Assembly (NCBI GenBank): GCA_009363175.1
Contig: CP045205.1
Coordinates: forward strand, 1,860,001 to 1,924,000
Origin: Citrobacter telavivensis
Lineage (GTDB): Bacteria; Pseudomonadota; Gammaproteobacteria; Enterobacterales; Enterobacteriaceae
Reading direction: 5' to 3'
DNA length: 64,000 nt
Of the stretch, positions 16,270 through 25,868 are shown piece after piece; position 1 is the first letter of the stretch; every line of letters starts with the position of its first letter. A program made the translations under genes and the position numbers. The notes beneath the pieces are model-generated. The model was given only the letters and a program-made list of their open reading frames with translations. It was not told the origin of the DNA and did no database searches.

Positions 16270-17172
16270 ATGAATCTCGGTGCTTTAGTGTCAGAAACCC
16301 GTAATCCGCAAACAATGGACCTCGATGCGCTGTCGACGCTGGAGCTGGTTCACCGTTTTAATCAACAGGATACGCTGGTAGCGGAAGCAGTAAAAGCAAC
16401 ATTGCCCGATGTTGCGAGCGCCGTCGATGCAGCGGCTGAAGCGTTAAAATCCGGTGGCCGGATTATCTACATGGGTGCGGGGACCAGCGGCCGACTCGGC
16501 GTGCTGGATGCGTCTGAATGCCCACCCACGTTTGGCGTTCCTCACGGTCTGGTGGTGGGGCTGATTGCCGGTGGTCCGGGGGCCTTACTGAAAGCGGTTG
16601 AAGGGGCAGAAGACAATGCGCAGCTCGGTGAAGACGATCTGATTGCCCTGAACCTCGCGCCGCAGGATCTGGTGGTTGGACTGGCGGCCTCAGGGCGTAC
16701 GCCGTATGTCATCGGCGGACTGAAATATGCCCGCAAAACGGGCTGTACCACGGTCGCTATCTCCTGTAATCCCGACTCTCCTATTGCCCGGGAAGCCGAC
16801 ATCGCGATTTCTCCTGTGGTAGGGCCGGAAGCATTGACAGGCTCAACGCGGTTGAAATCCGGCACCGCGCAAAAGCTGGTGCTCAATATGATCTCCACCG
16901 GGGCGATGGTGAAGTGTGGCAAGGTTTACCAGAACCTGATGGTGGATATGAAGGCCACCAATATCAAGCTGATGGACCGCGCATGCCGGATGGTGGTTGA
17001 AGCCACTGGCATTGCGCGTGCTGAGGCACAAACGTTGCTGAAGCAGACCGATTTTGATGTGAAACCGGCCATTCTCATGGCGCTCAGTGGCCTCAACGCC
17101 GATGCGGCGCGAGAAAAACTGGCCACCCATCAGGGATTTTTACGGGCTGCGTTAGCAGACTCATCGAGGTAA
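16270..17172 (+). CDS. murQ: N-acetylmuramic acid 6-phosphate etherase
   Basis: The 300-residue SIS-domain enzyme cleaves the lactyl ether of MurNAc 6-phosphate to give GlcNAc 6-phosphate and D-lactate, the key step of MurNAc use and wall recycling. MGAGTSGRLGVLDASECPP includes Glu83, and Glu114 lies in VEGAED; both are the E. coli catalytic positions. GAGGAG precedes the ATG. murP follows 2 bases later, so uptake and cleavage are made together. In E. coli K-12 murQP lies elsewhere, next to murR. Confidence 0.95.
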   Translation: MNLGALVSETRNPQTMDLDALSTLELVHRFNQQDTLVAEAVKATLPDVASAVDAAAEALKSGGRIIYMGAGTSGRLGVLDASECPPTFGVPHGLVVGLIAGGPGALLKAVEGAEDNAQLGEDDLIALNLAPQDLVVGLAASGRTPYVIGGLKYARKTGCTTVAISCNPDSPIAREADIAISPVVGPEALTGSTRLKSGTAQKLVLNMISTGAMVKCGKVYQNLMVDMKATNIKLMDRACRMVVEATGIARAEAQTLLKQTDFDVKPAILMALSGLNADAAREKLATHQGFLRAALADSSR

Positions 17173-17174
17173 CT

Positions 17175-18539
17175 ATGGATAAGACGGCGACCCTTGCCAG
17201 CGACATTCTGCTGGGGATAGGCGGAGAACAAAACATTCTGCGTCTGGAAAATTGCATGACGCGCGTCAGGGTGGAGGTGAAGGACGATGCGGCGTTGGAT
17301 ATCCCGCGTCTGAAACAGCTACCCGGCGTCAGTGGCTACGTAAAGCAGGGGGCGCAGCATCAGCTTATCGTCGGGCCCGGCAAGGCGGCAAAGGTCGTTG
17401 ATGCCATGCGTTCACTACTGACAGAAGGGGGAGAGCGCCCGGTCGGCGATGATATTGAGCGCACGAAATCGCAGGCGAAAGCGAAGTACAAAGCGCCCAT
17501 GAGCGATGCGCTACGCAAACTGGCGAACGTTTTTATTCCCCTGATCCCGGCGTTTATCGCTTCCGGTTTAATCACCGGCATTATTAACATTCTCAAGCGC
17601 CCGGATATCGTCGGTGATTTCGCCACCCATTATCCCAATATGCTGGGGCTGATGGGGATCTTCGGCAGTGCGGTCTTTGCCATCATGAACATTCTGGTGG
17701 GGGTGAATACTGCCAAAGTCTTCGGCGGTTCGCTGGCGATGGGGGGCGTGATGGCGGGCATCCTGTCGAGTCCGCAACTGGCGCAAATTACCCTCTTTGG
17801 CGAAGCGTTGCAGCCAGGCCGCGGTGGGGTTATCGCCGTGCTGCTGGTGGTGGCGCTGATGTGCTGGATCGAGCGTAAGTTCCGCGAGATATTGCCTGGC
17901 TCGCTGGAGCTGATCCTCAATCCGCTGCTGACGACGATCATCACCGGCACTATTGCGATTGTGGCGCTGCAACCGCTGGGCGGCTGGATTTCAGAATCGA
18001 TAGCCCAAGGCGCGTCCTGGGCTATCGATCGCGGCGGCTTGCTGGTGGGCGCGGTCCTGGCGGGAACATTCCTGCCGCTGGTGCTGACGGGGCTGCATCA
18101 GGGACTGGTGCCAATTCACGTCGAGCTGGTGCAGGCTCACGGCTACAACGCGCTCTTTCCCATTCTGGCGATGGCAGGCGTCGGGCAGGTGGGGGCGGCG
18201 ATTGCCGTGCTGATGAAAACCCGTAACGCGCGGCTGAAAAAAGTGATTAAGGGGGCATTACCGGTAGGATTACTCGGGATTGGCGAACCGCTGATTTTTG
18301 GCGTCACGTTACCGCTGGGCAAGCCGTTCATGGGGGCCTGCCTGGGCGGCGCGGTAGGCGGGGCGCTGATCAGCTACTGGAAGGTCGCAACCGTTATCAC
18401 CTTTGGCATTTCCGGATTGCCGCTGGCGTTAACGATTGTTGCCGGAAAAGTGATGTTCTATCTGTTAGGCTATTTAGTAGCAGTCATAGCCGGGTTTTTG
18501 TTTACCTGGCTGTTAGGATTCAACGATCCCGAGGAGTAA
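17175..18539 (+). CDS. murP: PTS N-acetylmuramic acid transporter EIIBC (MurP-like)
   Basis: A 454-residue EIIBC of the glucose/sucrose PTS family. The EIIB domain (1-90) carries the phospho-cysteine Cys27 in LRLENCMTRVRVEV. From about residue 110 the EIIC domain has roughly ten membrane segments and the conserved GIGEPLIFGVTLP and TGLHQGLVPIHVEL motifs. There is no EIIA domain, so it would use EIIA-Glc, as MurP does. It is about 20 residues shorter than E. coli MurP and clearly diverged, but its tight coupling to murQ supports the substrate. Confidence 0.85.
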   Translation: MDKTATLASDILLGIGGEQNILRLENCMTRVRVEVKDDAALDIPRLKQLPGVSGYVKQGAQHQLIVGPGKAAKVVDAMRSLLTEGGERPVGDDIERTKSQAKAKYKAPMSDALRKLANVFIPLIPAFIASGLITGIINILKRPDIVGDFATHYPNMLGLMGIFGSAVFAIMNILVGVNTAKVFGGSLAMGGVMAGILSSPQLAQITLFGEALQPGRGGVIAVLLVVALMCWIERKFREILPGSLELILNPLLTTIITGTIAIVALQPLGGWISESIAQGASWAIDRGGLLVGAVLAGTFLPLVLTGLHQGLVPIHVELVQAHGYNALFPILAMAGVGQVGAAIAVLMKTRNARLKKVIKGALPVGLLGIGEPLIFGVTLPLGKPFMGACLGGAVGGALISYWKVATVITFGISGLPLALTIVAGKVMFYLLGYLVAVIAGFLFTWLLGFNDPEE

Positions 18540-18542
18540 GGT

Positions 18543-19178
18543 TTGACCAATCACGCGCGTCGTGTCGTTTTTTTTGATTTGGATGGTACGTTACATCAGC
18601 AGGATATGTTCGGCAGTTTCCTGCGCTATCTGTTGCGTCGCCAGCCGCTGAATGCGCTGCTCGTGCTGCCGTTGTTGCCGGTGATCGTTGGCGCATTACT
18701 GATCAAAGGGCGCGCCGCGCGCTGGCCGATGAGTCTGTTGCTGTGGGGGTGTACCTTCGGTCATCGCGAGGCTCGTTTACAGGCCAGACATGCCGATTTT
18801 GTCCGCTGGTTTCGACAGAACGTCACGGCGTTTCCTCAGGTGCAGGAACGTCTGACCACCTATCTGCTCAGTTCTGATGCCGATATCTGGCTCATCACCG
18901 GTTCGCCGCAGTCGCTGGTGGAACAGGTCTACATTGATACGCCGTGGCTGCCGCGCGTGAATCTGATCGCCAGTCAGATGACGCGAGGATACGGCGGTTG
19001 GGTGCTGACCCTGCGCTGTCTGGGACACGAAAAAGTGGCTCAGCTTGAACGTAAGATCGGCACGCCGCTGCGCCTTTACAGCGGCTACAGCGACAGTAAT
19101 CAGGACAACCCGCTGCTCTATTTTTGTCAGCACCGCTGGCGCGTTACGCCTCGTGGAGAACTCCAGCAACTGGAATAG
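18543..19178 (+). CDS. pgpC: Phosphatidylglycerophosphatase C
   Basis: A 211-residue HAD-family membrane phosphatase that removes phosphate from phosphatidylglycerophosphate in phospholipid synthesis. Motif 1 FFDLDGTL (residues 10-17), motif 2 LITGSPQ and the end block GYSDSNQDNPLL are intact, and one membrane segment lies at about 40-56. It starts with TTG at 18543, supported by GAGGAG at 18531 and by agreement with the E. coli N-terminus. It lies 3 bases after murP. Confidence 0.93.
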   Translation: MTNHARRVVFFDLDGTLHQQDMFGSFLRYLLRRQPLNALLVLPLLPVIVGALLIKGRAARWPMSLLLWGCTFGHREARLQARHADFVRWFRQNVTAFPQVQERLTTYLLSSDADIWLITGSPQSLVEQVYIDTPWLPRVNLIASQMTRGYGGWVLTLRCLGHEKVAQLERKIGTPLRLYSGYSDSNQDNPLLYFCQHRWRVTPRGELQQLE

Positions 19179-19190
19179 TTGAAATCATAG

Positions 19191-19196
19191 TATAAT
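19191..19196 (+). promoter_or_regulatory. Likely -10 element for tadA
   Basis: A perfect TATAAT lies just after pgpC. No good -35 is visible at 16-18 bases upstream. A transcript from here would start near 19203, which leaves no leader for ATG 19206 and therefore favours the TTG start of tadA. Confidence 0.5.
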
Positions 19197-19226
19197 GCGC
19201 CCGCTATGATTACCGGAGTACTCCCT

Positions 19227-19724
19227 TTGTCAGATGTTGAATTTAGCCACGAATACTGGATGCGTCACGCGTTAACGCTGGCGAAGCGCGCCTGGGATGA
19301 ACGAGAAGTCCCGGTCGGTGCCGTATTGGTGCACAACAATCGCGTGATTGGCGAGGGGTGGAACCGCCCGATTGGCCATCACGATCCCACCGCGCACGCA
19401 GAGATCATGGCGCTGCGCCAGGGCGGCCTGGTCCAGCAAAACTATCGTCTGATTGATGCGACGCTGTACGTGACCCTTGAACCGTGCGTCATGTGCGCGG
19501 GTGCGATGGTGCACAGTCGCATTCGTCACGTGGTATTCGGCGCGCGTGATGCAAAAACCGGTGCAGCCGGTTCGCTGATGGATGTCCTTCATCATCCGGG
19601 AATGAATCATCGCGTTGAGGTCACTGAGGGGATACTGCGTGAGGAGTGTGCGACGCTGCTCAGCGATTTCTTCCGCATGCGCCGTCAGGAGATCAAAGCG
19701 TTGAAGAAAGCCGCAGGTCAGTAA
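19227..19724 (+). CDS. tadA: tRNA(Arg) adenosine(34) deaminase
   Basis: TadA changes A34 of tRNA-Arg(ACG) to inosine and is essential. The zinc site is complete: HAE (catalytic Glu) in DPTAHAEIMAL and the two cysteines in PCVMCAGAM. I chose TTG 19227 (then SDVEFSHEYWMRH), because GGAG at 19215 is 8 bases upstream and E. coli begins at the same place; ATG 19206 would add 7 residues but sits on the expected transcription start. The protein is 165 residues. Confidence 0.95.
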   Translation: MSDVEFSHEYWMRHALTLAKRAWDEREVPVGAVLVHNNRVIGEGWNRPIGHHDPTAHAEIMALRQGGLVQQNYRLIDATLYVTLEPCVMCAGAMVHSRIRHVVFGARDAKTGAAGSLMDVLHHPGMNHRVEVTEGILREECATLLSDFFRMRRQEIKALKKAAGQ

Positions 19725-19739
19725 CCATTGCGGCTCTGT

Positions 19740-21290
19740 TTACTTCTTCTCTTCTTTCTTCTGCGGTAAACGCAGCAGTGATGGAGAGTGCGTCAGATAG
19801 CCAGATGACGATTGTGACAGGAAGGCGACGAGCGGTCGTCGCTGTTTGCCAAAATCTGTCGGCGAGACGACCGGATACTCCTCAGCCAGTTTCATCTCTT
19901 CTGCCAGCTGCTTTTCTTTCTCCTGCAAATAGCCCAGCAGGCTTATCTGATACTTACGGATGTTCTCAACATAGGCGTAGGCTTCATGTCCGCGCGCATA
20001 GCCATAGGTCAGCTTGCTGTAATACTGTTTTTGACTGAGCATGGGCAGGCGCTGTTTGACGTCCGCCCAACTGTCCGGATTGCCCTTCGTCTTGGCCGTC
20101 AGCGCCCGCGCATCAAGCATATGCGCATAACCCATGTTGTAGGCCGCCAGCGCAAACCAGATGCGCTCGTTTTCCGGCACGGTGTCCGGCACTTTACTCA
20201 TCATGTCCTGTAAATAGCGCGCCCCACCGCTGATGCTCTGCTCAGGATCGGTCCTGTCGGTCAGACCCAGACTTTGCGCGGTGTTCTTAGTGAGCATCAT
20301 CATGCCGCGCACGCCGGTGGGCGATGTGGCCTGCGGATCCCAGTGTGATTCCTGCCAGGCAATCGCGGCAAGCAGCTGCCAGTCAATCTCCTGGGCGTAT
20401 TTCTCAAACAGCGGTTTCAGGTCGGGGAGCATGGCGTCAACCGCGCGCAGAAAGGTGCGGGTATCGACATAGTCAAAATCATCGCCGTGCCCCAGATACT
20501 TTTCTTCGAGACGTGCCAGTGAGCCGTCTTCATTCATGCCGTTGAAGAAATCGAGCAGGGCGGCAGATAGCGAGTTGTCATTATCCAGCGGGCTAAACCA
20601 GGTCACCGGCTGTTCGTCGGTGACGTCCAGCGCAACGGCAAGTTCGGGGTGGACGCGCTGGTAAAGGCTGATGGCGACAGAGTCGGCGATGGTGTAATCC
20701 AGTTGACCGGCAATCACCGCATCAAGCAGTTCAGTTGAGCCTTTTTTCTCGTCGATCCGCCAGCTCAGTTCAGGGTATTTTGTCTGTTTCAGGGTTTGCA
20801 GATCGTTCGCCACCACATGTCCTGGGGTGATGGTGAGCTGACTTTCCGTCACGCTGCCCAACGAGCGGGGACGATACTGGCCCACTTTGTAGACCAGTTG
20901 CTGGGATACTGAATAGTAGGTTGGCCCCGGCTGATAGTTTTTCACCCGTTCGCTGTTGTAGACCAGCCCGGCCGCCAGCAGGTCGGCGTTGCCATTATCG
21001 AGGTCGTCAAACAACTGGCTGATGTTCTGGCGTACGGTAATCTTCAGCTTTACGCCCAGATAGCTGGCGAACTGCTGCGCCAGCTCATAATCGAGCCCGT
21101 ACGGCTTACCGTTAAGTTTTGACCAGGTGAGCGGCGACTCAATGGTGCTCACGCGCAACTCTCCCCGCGACTGGATCGCGGCGATACGATTATCAGCTTT
21201 ACCGAACCAGGGGATTGAGGGCCAGAGGGCCGCCGCCAGCAACAGCGTCAGTATGCCGATGAACAGATAATTAATCTTTAATTTTTTCAA
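19740..21290 (-). CDS. mltF: Membrane-bound lytic murein transglycosylase F
   Basis: A 516-residue protein with an N-terminal signal/anchor (residues 7-25), an amino-acid-binding type domain (about 40-265) that regulates activity, and a lysozyme-like transglycosylase domain (about 290-430). The catalytic Glu314 is in AIAWQESHWDPQATSP, at the E. coli position. It cuts murein to 1,6-anhydro-muropeptides at the outer membrane, which feeds the recycling pathway that MurQ serves. It converges on tadA and is divergent from purL. Confidence 0.96.
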   Translation of the reverse strand: MKKLKINYLFIGILTLLLAAALWPSIPWFGKADNRIAAIQSRGELRVSTIESPLTWSKLNGKPYGLDYELAQQFASYLGVKLKITVRQNISQLFDDLDNGNADLLAAGLVYNSERVKNYQPGPTYYSVSQQLVYKVGQYRPRSLGSVTESQLTITPGHVVANDLQTLKQTKYPELSWRIDEKKGSTELLDAVIAGQLDYTIADSVAISLYQRVHPELAVALDVTDEQPVTWFSPLDNDNSLSAALLDFFNGMNEDGSLARLEEKYLGHGDDFDYVDTRTFLRAVDAMLPDLKPLFEKYAQEIDWQLLAAIAWQESHWDPQATSPTGVRGMMMLTKNTAQSLGLTDRTDPEQSISGGARYLQDMMSKVPDTVPENERIWFALAAYNMGYAHMLDARALTAKTKGNPDSWADVKQRLPMLSQKQYYSKLTYGYARGHEAYAYVENIRKYQISLLGYLQEKEKQLAEEMKLAEEYPVVSPTDFGKQRRPLVAFLSQSSSGYLTHSPSLLRLPQKKEEKK

Positions 21291-21455
21291 TTAGTTAATT
21301 CTCTGAACCGTGCGTTGCCTCAGGATGGGAAAAGAAATAGAAAGACCAGGATTATTCATCAATGAGCGGCATTTTGCTTAAACTTGCGCCAGTTGGCAAC
21401 TAATTAGCGCTATCGATAGCATCGTATGACAACAATGCGGGGTGATTTTATTTCG

Positions 21456-21494
21456 ACGCAAACGGTTTCGTCTGCGGCTCAGATTCTTTATAAT
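21456..21494 (+). promoter_or_regulatory. purL promoter with PurR box
   Basis: ACGCAAACGGTTTCGT at 21456-21471 matches 14 of 16 bases of the PurR consensus, and TATAAT at 21489-21494 is the -10. The PurR box covers the expected -35 position, explaining purine repression of purL. Confidence 0.85.
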
Positions 21495-21546
21495 GACGCC
21501 CGTTTCCCCACTTGGGCACACCGAAAGCTTAGAAGACGAGAGACTT

Positions 21547-24500
21547 ATGATGGAAATTCTGCGTGGTTCGCCTGCACTGTCCGCATTCCGTATTAACAAA
21601 CTGCTGGCACGTTTTCAGGCTGCCAACCTCCAGGTAAGCAATATTTACGCCGAGTACGTCCATTTCGCTGACCTGAACGCCCCGTTGAACGAGGATGAGC
21701 ACGCGCAGCTTGCCCGTCTGCTGAAATACGGCCCTAGCCTGAGCAGCCACACCCCGGAAGGGAAACTGCTGCTGGTGACGCCTCGTCCTGGCACCATCTC
21801 CCCCTGGTCTTCCAAAGCGACGGACATCGCCCATAACTGCGGTCTGCAACAGATTGACCGTCTGGAACGCGGCGTCGCTTATTATGTTGAGGCCTCCACG
21901 CTGACCGCTGAACAGTGGCAGCAGGTTGCCGCTGAACTACACGATCGAATGATGGAGACGGTGTTCTCTTCATTAACCGACGCTGAAAAACTGTTTGCCC
22001 ACCATCAGCCTGCGCCGGTTGCAAGCGTTGACCTGCTGGGTGAAGGCCGTCAGGCGTTGATTGACGCTAACCTGCGTCTCGGTCTGGCGCTGGCGGATGA
22101 CGAAATTGATTATCTGCAAGACGCGTTTACCCGACTGCGGCGCAACCCGAACGATATTGAACTCTACATGTTTGCGCAGGCGAACTCTGAGCACTGCCGT
22201 CACAAGATTTTCAACGCTGACTGGGTTATTGATGGCAAGCAACAGCCGAAGTCGCTGTTCAAGATGATCAAAAACACCTTTGAGACCACCCCGGATCACG
22301 TGCTTTCCGCTTATAAAGACAACGCGGCGGTGATGGAAGGGTCTGAAGTGGGTCGTTACTTTGCCGACCACGCGACCGGACGCTACGACTTTCACCAGGA
22401 GCCGGCGCATATCCTGATGAAGGTGGAAACCCATAACCACCCGACGGCGATCTCCCCGTGGCCGGGGGCGGCGACCGGTTCCGGCGGCGAAATTCGTGAT
22501 GAAGGGGCTACCGGACGCGGCGCGAAGCCAAAAGCGGGTCTGGTCGGTTTCTCGGTCTCTAACCTGCGTATTCCGGGTTTTGAGCAGCCGTGGGAAGAAG
22601 ACTTCGGCAAGCCGGAGCGCATTGTGACCGCGCTGGATATCATGACCGAAGGCCCGCTGGGCGGCGCGGCGTTTAACAACGAATTTGGTCGTCCGGCGCT
22701 CAACGGCTATTTCCGGACTTACGAAGAAAAAGTGAACAGCCACAATGGCGAAGAGCTGCGCGGTTATCATAAGCCGATCATGCTGGCGGGTGGGATCGGT
22801 AATATCCGCGCCGATCACGTGCAGAAAGGCGAAATAGTCGTTGGGGCGAAGCTGATTGTCCTCGGCGGCCCGGCGATGAACATCGGCCTGGGCGGCGGCG
22901 CGGCGTCCTCCATGGCGTCCGGCCAGTCTGACGCGGATCTCGATTTTGCCTCCGTCCAGCGTGATAACCCGGAGATGGAACGCCGCTGTCAGGAGGTTAT
23001 CGACCGCTGCTGGCAGTTGGGCGACGCCAACCCGATCCTGTTTATCCACGACGTCGGCGCGGGCGGTCTGTCGAACGCCATGCCTGAACTGGTCAGCGAC
23101 GGCGGACGCGGCGGTAAATTTGAACTGCGTGACATCCTCAGCGATGAACCAGGAATGAGCCCGCTGGAGATCTGGTGCAACGAGTCCCAGGAACGTTATG
23201 TGCTGGCCGTTGCTGCGGATCAACTGCCGTTATTTGACGAGCTGTGCAAGCGCGAGCGCGCGCCGTATGCGGTGATTGGCGAGGCGACCGAAGAGCTGCA
23301 TCTGTCGTTAAACGACCGTCACTTCGACAATCAGCCTATCGACCTGCCGCTTGACGTACTGCTTGGCAAAACGCCGAAGATGACCCGCGACGTCCAGACG
23401 CTGAAGGCGAAAGGTGAGGCGCTGAACCGCGCGGACATCACCATCGCGGATGCCGTAAAACGCGTTCTGCATCTGCCGACGGTGGCGGAAAAAACCTTCC
23501 TGGTGACCATTGGCGACCGTACCGTGACCGGGATGGTATCCCGCGATCAGATGGTCGGTCCGTGGCAGGTGCCGGTGGCTAACTGCGCGGTGACCACCGC
23601 CAGCCTCGACAGCTACTACGGCGAAGCGATGTCGATCGGTGAACGTGCGCCGGTAGCACTGCTCGACTTCTCCGCCTCTGCCCGTCTGGCGGTCGGCGAG
23701 GCGCTGACCAACATTGCGGCAACGCAGATTGGCGATATCAAACGTATTAAGCTTTCCGCCAACTGGATGGCCGCAGCCGGTCACCCGGGGGAAGATGCGG
23801 GTCTGTATGAAGCGGTGAAAGCGGTCGGTGAAGAACTCTGCCCGGCGCTGGGTCTGACCATTCCGGTGGGCAAAGACTCCATGTCAATGAAAACCCGCTG
23901 GCAGGAAGGCAACGAACAGCGCGAAATGACCTCGCCGCTGTCGCTGGTGATTTCCGCTTTTGCCCGCGTGGAAGATGTACGCCATACCATCACCCCGCAG
24001 CTTTCGACCGAAGACAACGCGCTGCTGCTGATCGACCTGGGTCGTGGCCATAATGCGCTGGGTGCCACAGCGCTGGCGCAGGTCTACCGTCAGCTTGGCG
24101 ATACACCGGCAGACGTGCGCGATGTCGCGCAACTGAAAGGCTTCTACGACGCAATGCAGGCGCTGGTGGCGCAACGTAAACTGCTGGCCTATCACGACCG
24201 CTCCGACGGCGGCCTGCTGGTTCTGCTTGCAGAAATGGCCTTTACCGGTCACTGTGGTATTCAGGCGGATATCGCGACCCTGGGTGACGATCGTCTGGCG
24301 GCGCTGTTTAACGAAGAACTGGGCGCGGTTATTCAGGTTCGCACAGCGGATCGCGAGGCGGTGGAAGCGCTGCTGGCACAACACGGTCTGGGCGATTGCG
24401 TCCATTACCTGGGGCAGGCCGTCGAGGGCGACCGTTTTGTTATCGAAGCCAACGGTCAGGTCGTCTTCAGCGAAAGCCGCACCACACTGCGAATCTGGTG

Positions 24501-25434
24501 GGCAGAAACCACCTGGCAGATGCAGCGTCTGCGTGATAACCCGGAGTGTGCCGATCAGGAGCACGACGCCAAAACCAACGATGCCGATCCGGGCCTCAGC
24601 GTGGAGCTGACGTTTGATATCAATGAAGATATCGCCGCGCCTTACATTGCGACCGGTGCTCGTCCGAAAGTGGCGGTGCTGCGTGAGCAGGGGGTGAACT
24701 CCCACGTAGAAATGGCCGCGGCGTTCCAGCGTGCCGGTTTTGACGCGATTGACGTACACATGAGCGATCTGCTCGGTGGCCGTACCGGTCTGGGTAACTT
24801 CCAGGCGCTGGTGGCCTGCGGCGGTTTCTCTTATGGTGACGTGCTGGGCGCGGGTGAGGGCTGGGCGAAATCTATTCTGTTCAACAACCGCGTGCGCGAT
24901 GAGTTTGAAACCTTCTTCCATCGTCCACAAACGCTGGCGCTGGGGGTGTGCAACGGCTGCCAGATGATGTCGAACTTGCGCGAGCTGATCCCTGGCAGCG
25001 ACCTGTGGCCGCGTTTTGTGCGTAACCATTCGGATCGCTTTGAAGCCCGTTTCAGCCTGGTCGAAGTGACTCAAAGCCCGTCTCTGCTGTTGCAGGGAAT
25101 GGTCGGGTCAATGATGCCTATCGCCGTCTCGCACGGGGAAGGGCGTGTTGAAGTTCGCGACGCTGCTCATCTGGCGGCACTGGAAAGCAAAGGCCTGGTC
25201 GCGCTGCGCTTCGTCGATAACTTCGGCAACGTCACGGAAACTTACCCGGCTAACCCGAACGGTTCGCCAAACGGCATTACCGCGGTGACCACCGAAAATG
25301 GTCGCGTGACCATCATGATGCCGCACCCGGAACGCGTGTTCCGTACCGTCAGTAACTCATGGCACCCGGAAAACTGGGGTGAAGACGGTCCGTGGATGCG
25401 TATCTTCCGCAATGCGCGCAAGCAGTTGGGGTAA
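21547..25434 (+). CDS. purL: Phosphoribosylformylglycinamidine synthase
   Basis: The 1295-residue large-type enzyme makes FGAM from FGAR, glutamine and ATP, the fourth step of purine synthesis. The start MMEILRGSPALSAF equals that of E. coli; a longer upstream frame overlaps the promoter and is not used. ATP-binding blocks include ETHNHPTAISPWPGAATG (about 305). The C-terminal glutaminase (about 1035-1295) has the nucleophile Cys in ALGVCNGCQMM and the MMPHPERVFR histidine/glutamate pair. It is a single-gene unit with PurR promoter and strong terminator. Confidence 0.97.
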   Translation: MMEILRGSPALSAFRINKLLARFQAANLQVSNIYAEYVHFADLNAPLNEDEHAQLARLLKYGPSLSSHTPEGKLLLVTPRPGTISPWSSKATDIAHNCGLQQIDRLERGVAYYVEASTLTAEQWQQVAAELHDRMMETVFSSLTDAEKLFAHHQPAPVASVDLLGEGRQALIDANLRLGLALADDEIDYLQDAFTRLRRNPNDIELYMFAQANSEHCRHKIFNADWVIDGKQQPKSLFKMIKNTFETTPDHVLSAYKDNAAVMEGSEVGRYFADHATGRYDFHQEPAHILMKVETHNHPTAISPWPGAATGSGGEIRDEGATGRGAKPKAGLVGFSVSNLRIPGFEQPWEEDFGKPERIVTALDIMTEGPLGGAAFNNEFGRPALNGYFRTYEEKVNSHNGEELRGYHKPIMLAGGIGNIRADHVQKGEIVVGAKLIVLGGPAMNIGLGGGAASSMASGQSDADLDFASVQRDNPEMERRCQEVIDRCWQLGDANPILFIHDVGAGGLSNAMPELVSDGGRGGKFELRDILSDEPGMSPLEIWCNESQERYVLAVAADQLPLFDELCKRERAPYAVIGEATEELHLSLNDRHFDNQPIDLPLDVLLGKTPKMTRDVQTLKAKGEALNRADITIADAVKRVLHLPTVAEKTFLVTIGDRTVTGMVSRDQMVGPWQVPVANCAVTTASLDSYYGEAMSIGERAPVALLDFSASARLAVGEALTNIAATQIGDIKRIKLSANWMAAAGHPGEDAGLYEAVKAVGEELCPALGLTIPVGKDSMSMKTRWQEGNEQREMTSPLSLVISAFARVEDVRHTITPQLSTEDNALLLIDLGRGHNALGATALAQVYRQLGDTPADVRDVAQLKGFYDAMQALVAQRKLLAYHDRSDGGLLVLLAEMAFTGHCGIQADIATLGDDRLAALFNEELGAVIQVRTADREAVEALLAQHGLGDCVHYLGQAVEGDRFVIEANGQVVFSESRTTLRIWWAETTWQMQRLRDNPECADQEHDAKTNDADPGLSVELTFDINEDIAAPYIATGARPKVAVLREQGVNSHVEMAAAFQRAGFDAIDVHMSDLLGGRTGLGNFQALVACGGFSYGDVLGAGEGWAKSILFNNRVRDEFETFFHRPQTLALGVCNGCQMMSNLRELIPGSDLWPRFVRNHSDRFEARFSLVEVTQSPSLLLQGMVGSMMPIAVSHGEGRVEVRDAAHLAALESKGLVALRFVDNFGNVTETYPANPNGSPNGITAVTTENGRVTIMMPHPERVFRTVSNSWHPENWGEDGPWMRIFRNARKQLG

Positions 25435-25450
25435 GGTACTCGTCATGATC

Positions 25451-25481
25451 AAAGCCCGGTGGACGTTACCGGGCTTTTTTT
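25451..25481 (+). terminator. purL terminator
   Basis: AAAGCCCGGT (25451-25460) pairs with ACCGGGCTTT (25468-25477) and leads into seven T residues. A classic rho-independent terminator 16 bases after the purL stop. Confidence 0.9.
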
Positions 25482-25638
25482 ATGGCAGGCGCAGGTGCAG
25501 GTTATTTTTTGACTTCCTGTACGTACAATAATTCCCCCGCGTAAGCCCGTCACGGTCAGTCAGGATGAGGGCCGAAGGTGCTCAGCCGTTATGTCGTGTG
25601 TCTCGCGTATCTTTATAATCACTGTCGTTAATTAAGCC

Positions 25639-25656
25639 TGTCGGGAATTCACGACA
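25639..25656 (+). promoter_or_regulatory. GlrR binding site, distal
   Basis: TGTC-N10-GACA with TGTC at 25639 and GACA at 25653. This is the known GlrR (QseF) consensus, 190-210 bases upstream of the glmY sigma-54 promoter, a normal enhancer distance. Confidence 0.75.
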
Positions 25657-25671
25657 AACATGCGTCAGGAG

Positions 25672-25689
25672 TGTCTCCAAAAAGAGACA
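25672..25689 (+). promoter_or_regulatory. GlrR binding site, proximal
   Basis: A second TGTC-N10-GACA (TGTC 25672, GACA 25686), 33 bases from the first, about three helical turns. A third site reported in E. coli is not obvious here. The AT-rich segment between this site and the promoter (25690-25840) would suit bending by IHF. Confidence 0.75.
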
Positions 25690-25841
25690 TTTAACTTATT
25701 GATTTGTATATAGCTAAGTATATTGCGTTTAAGGTGTTGCTAATTGGCGACGGTTTGGTTGAAAAATGCTCACTTTATTAATGATGTGAATGTCATTTAA
25801 AGTTCAATAAATTCATTGTGTTAAATAATTGTTTTGAATAT

Positions 25842-25857
25842 TGGCACAGTTACTGCA
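25842..25857 (+). promoter_or_regulatory. Sigma-54 promoter of glmY
   Basis: TGGCACAGTTACTGCA has the GG (25843-25844) and GC (25855-25856) doublets with 10 bases between them, as required for sigma-54. It predicts transcription from about 25868. TGCATAAT at the same spot could act as an overlapping sigma-70 -10, as in E. coli. Confidence 0.8.
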
Positions 25858-25868
25858 TAATACTAACC

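Noticed and set aside
21973..25074. Long open frames antisense to purL (21973-23223, 23884-25074)
   Set aside because: They lie fully within purL, whose protein is conserved throughout; the antisense sequences are rich in His, Arg and Gln as shadow frames are.
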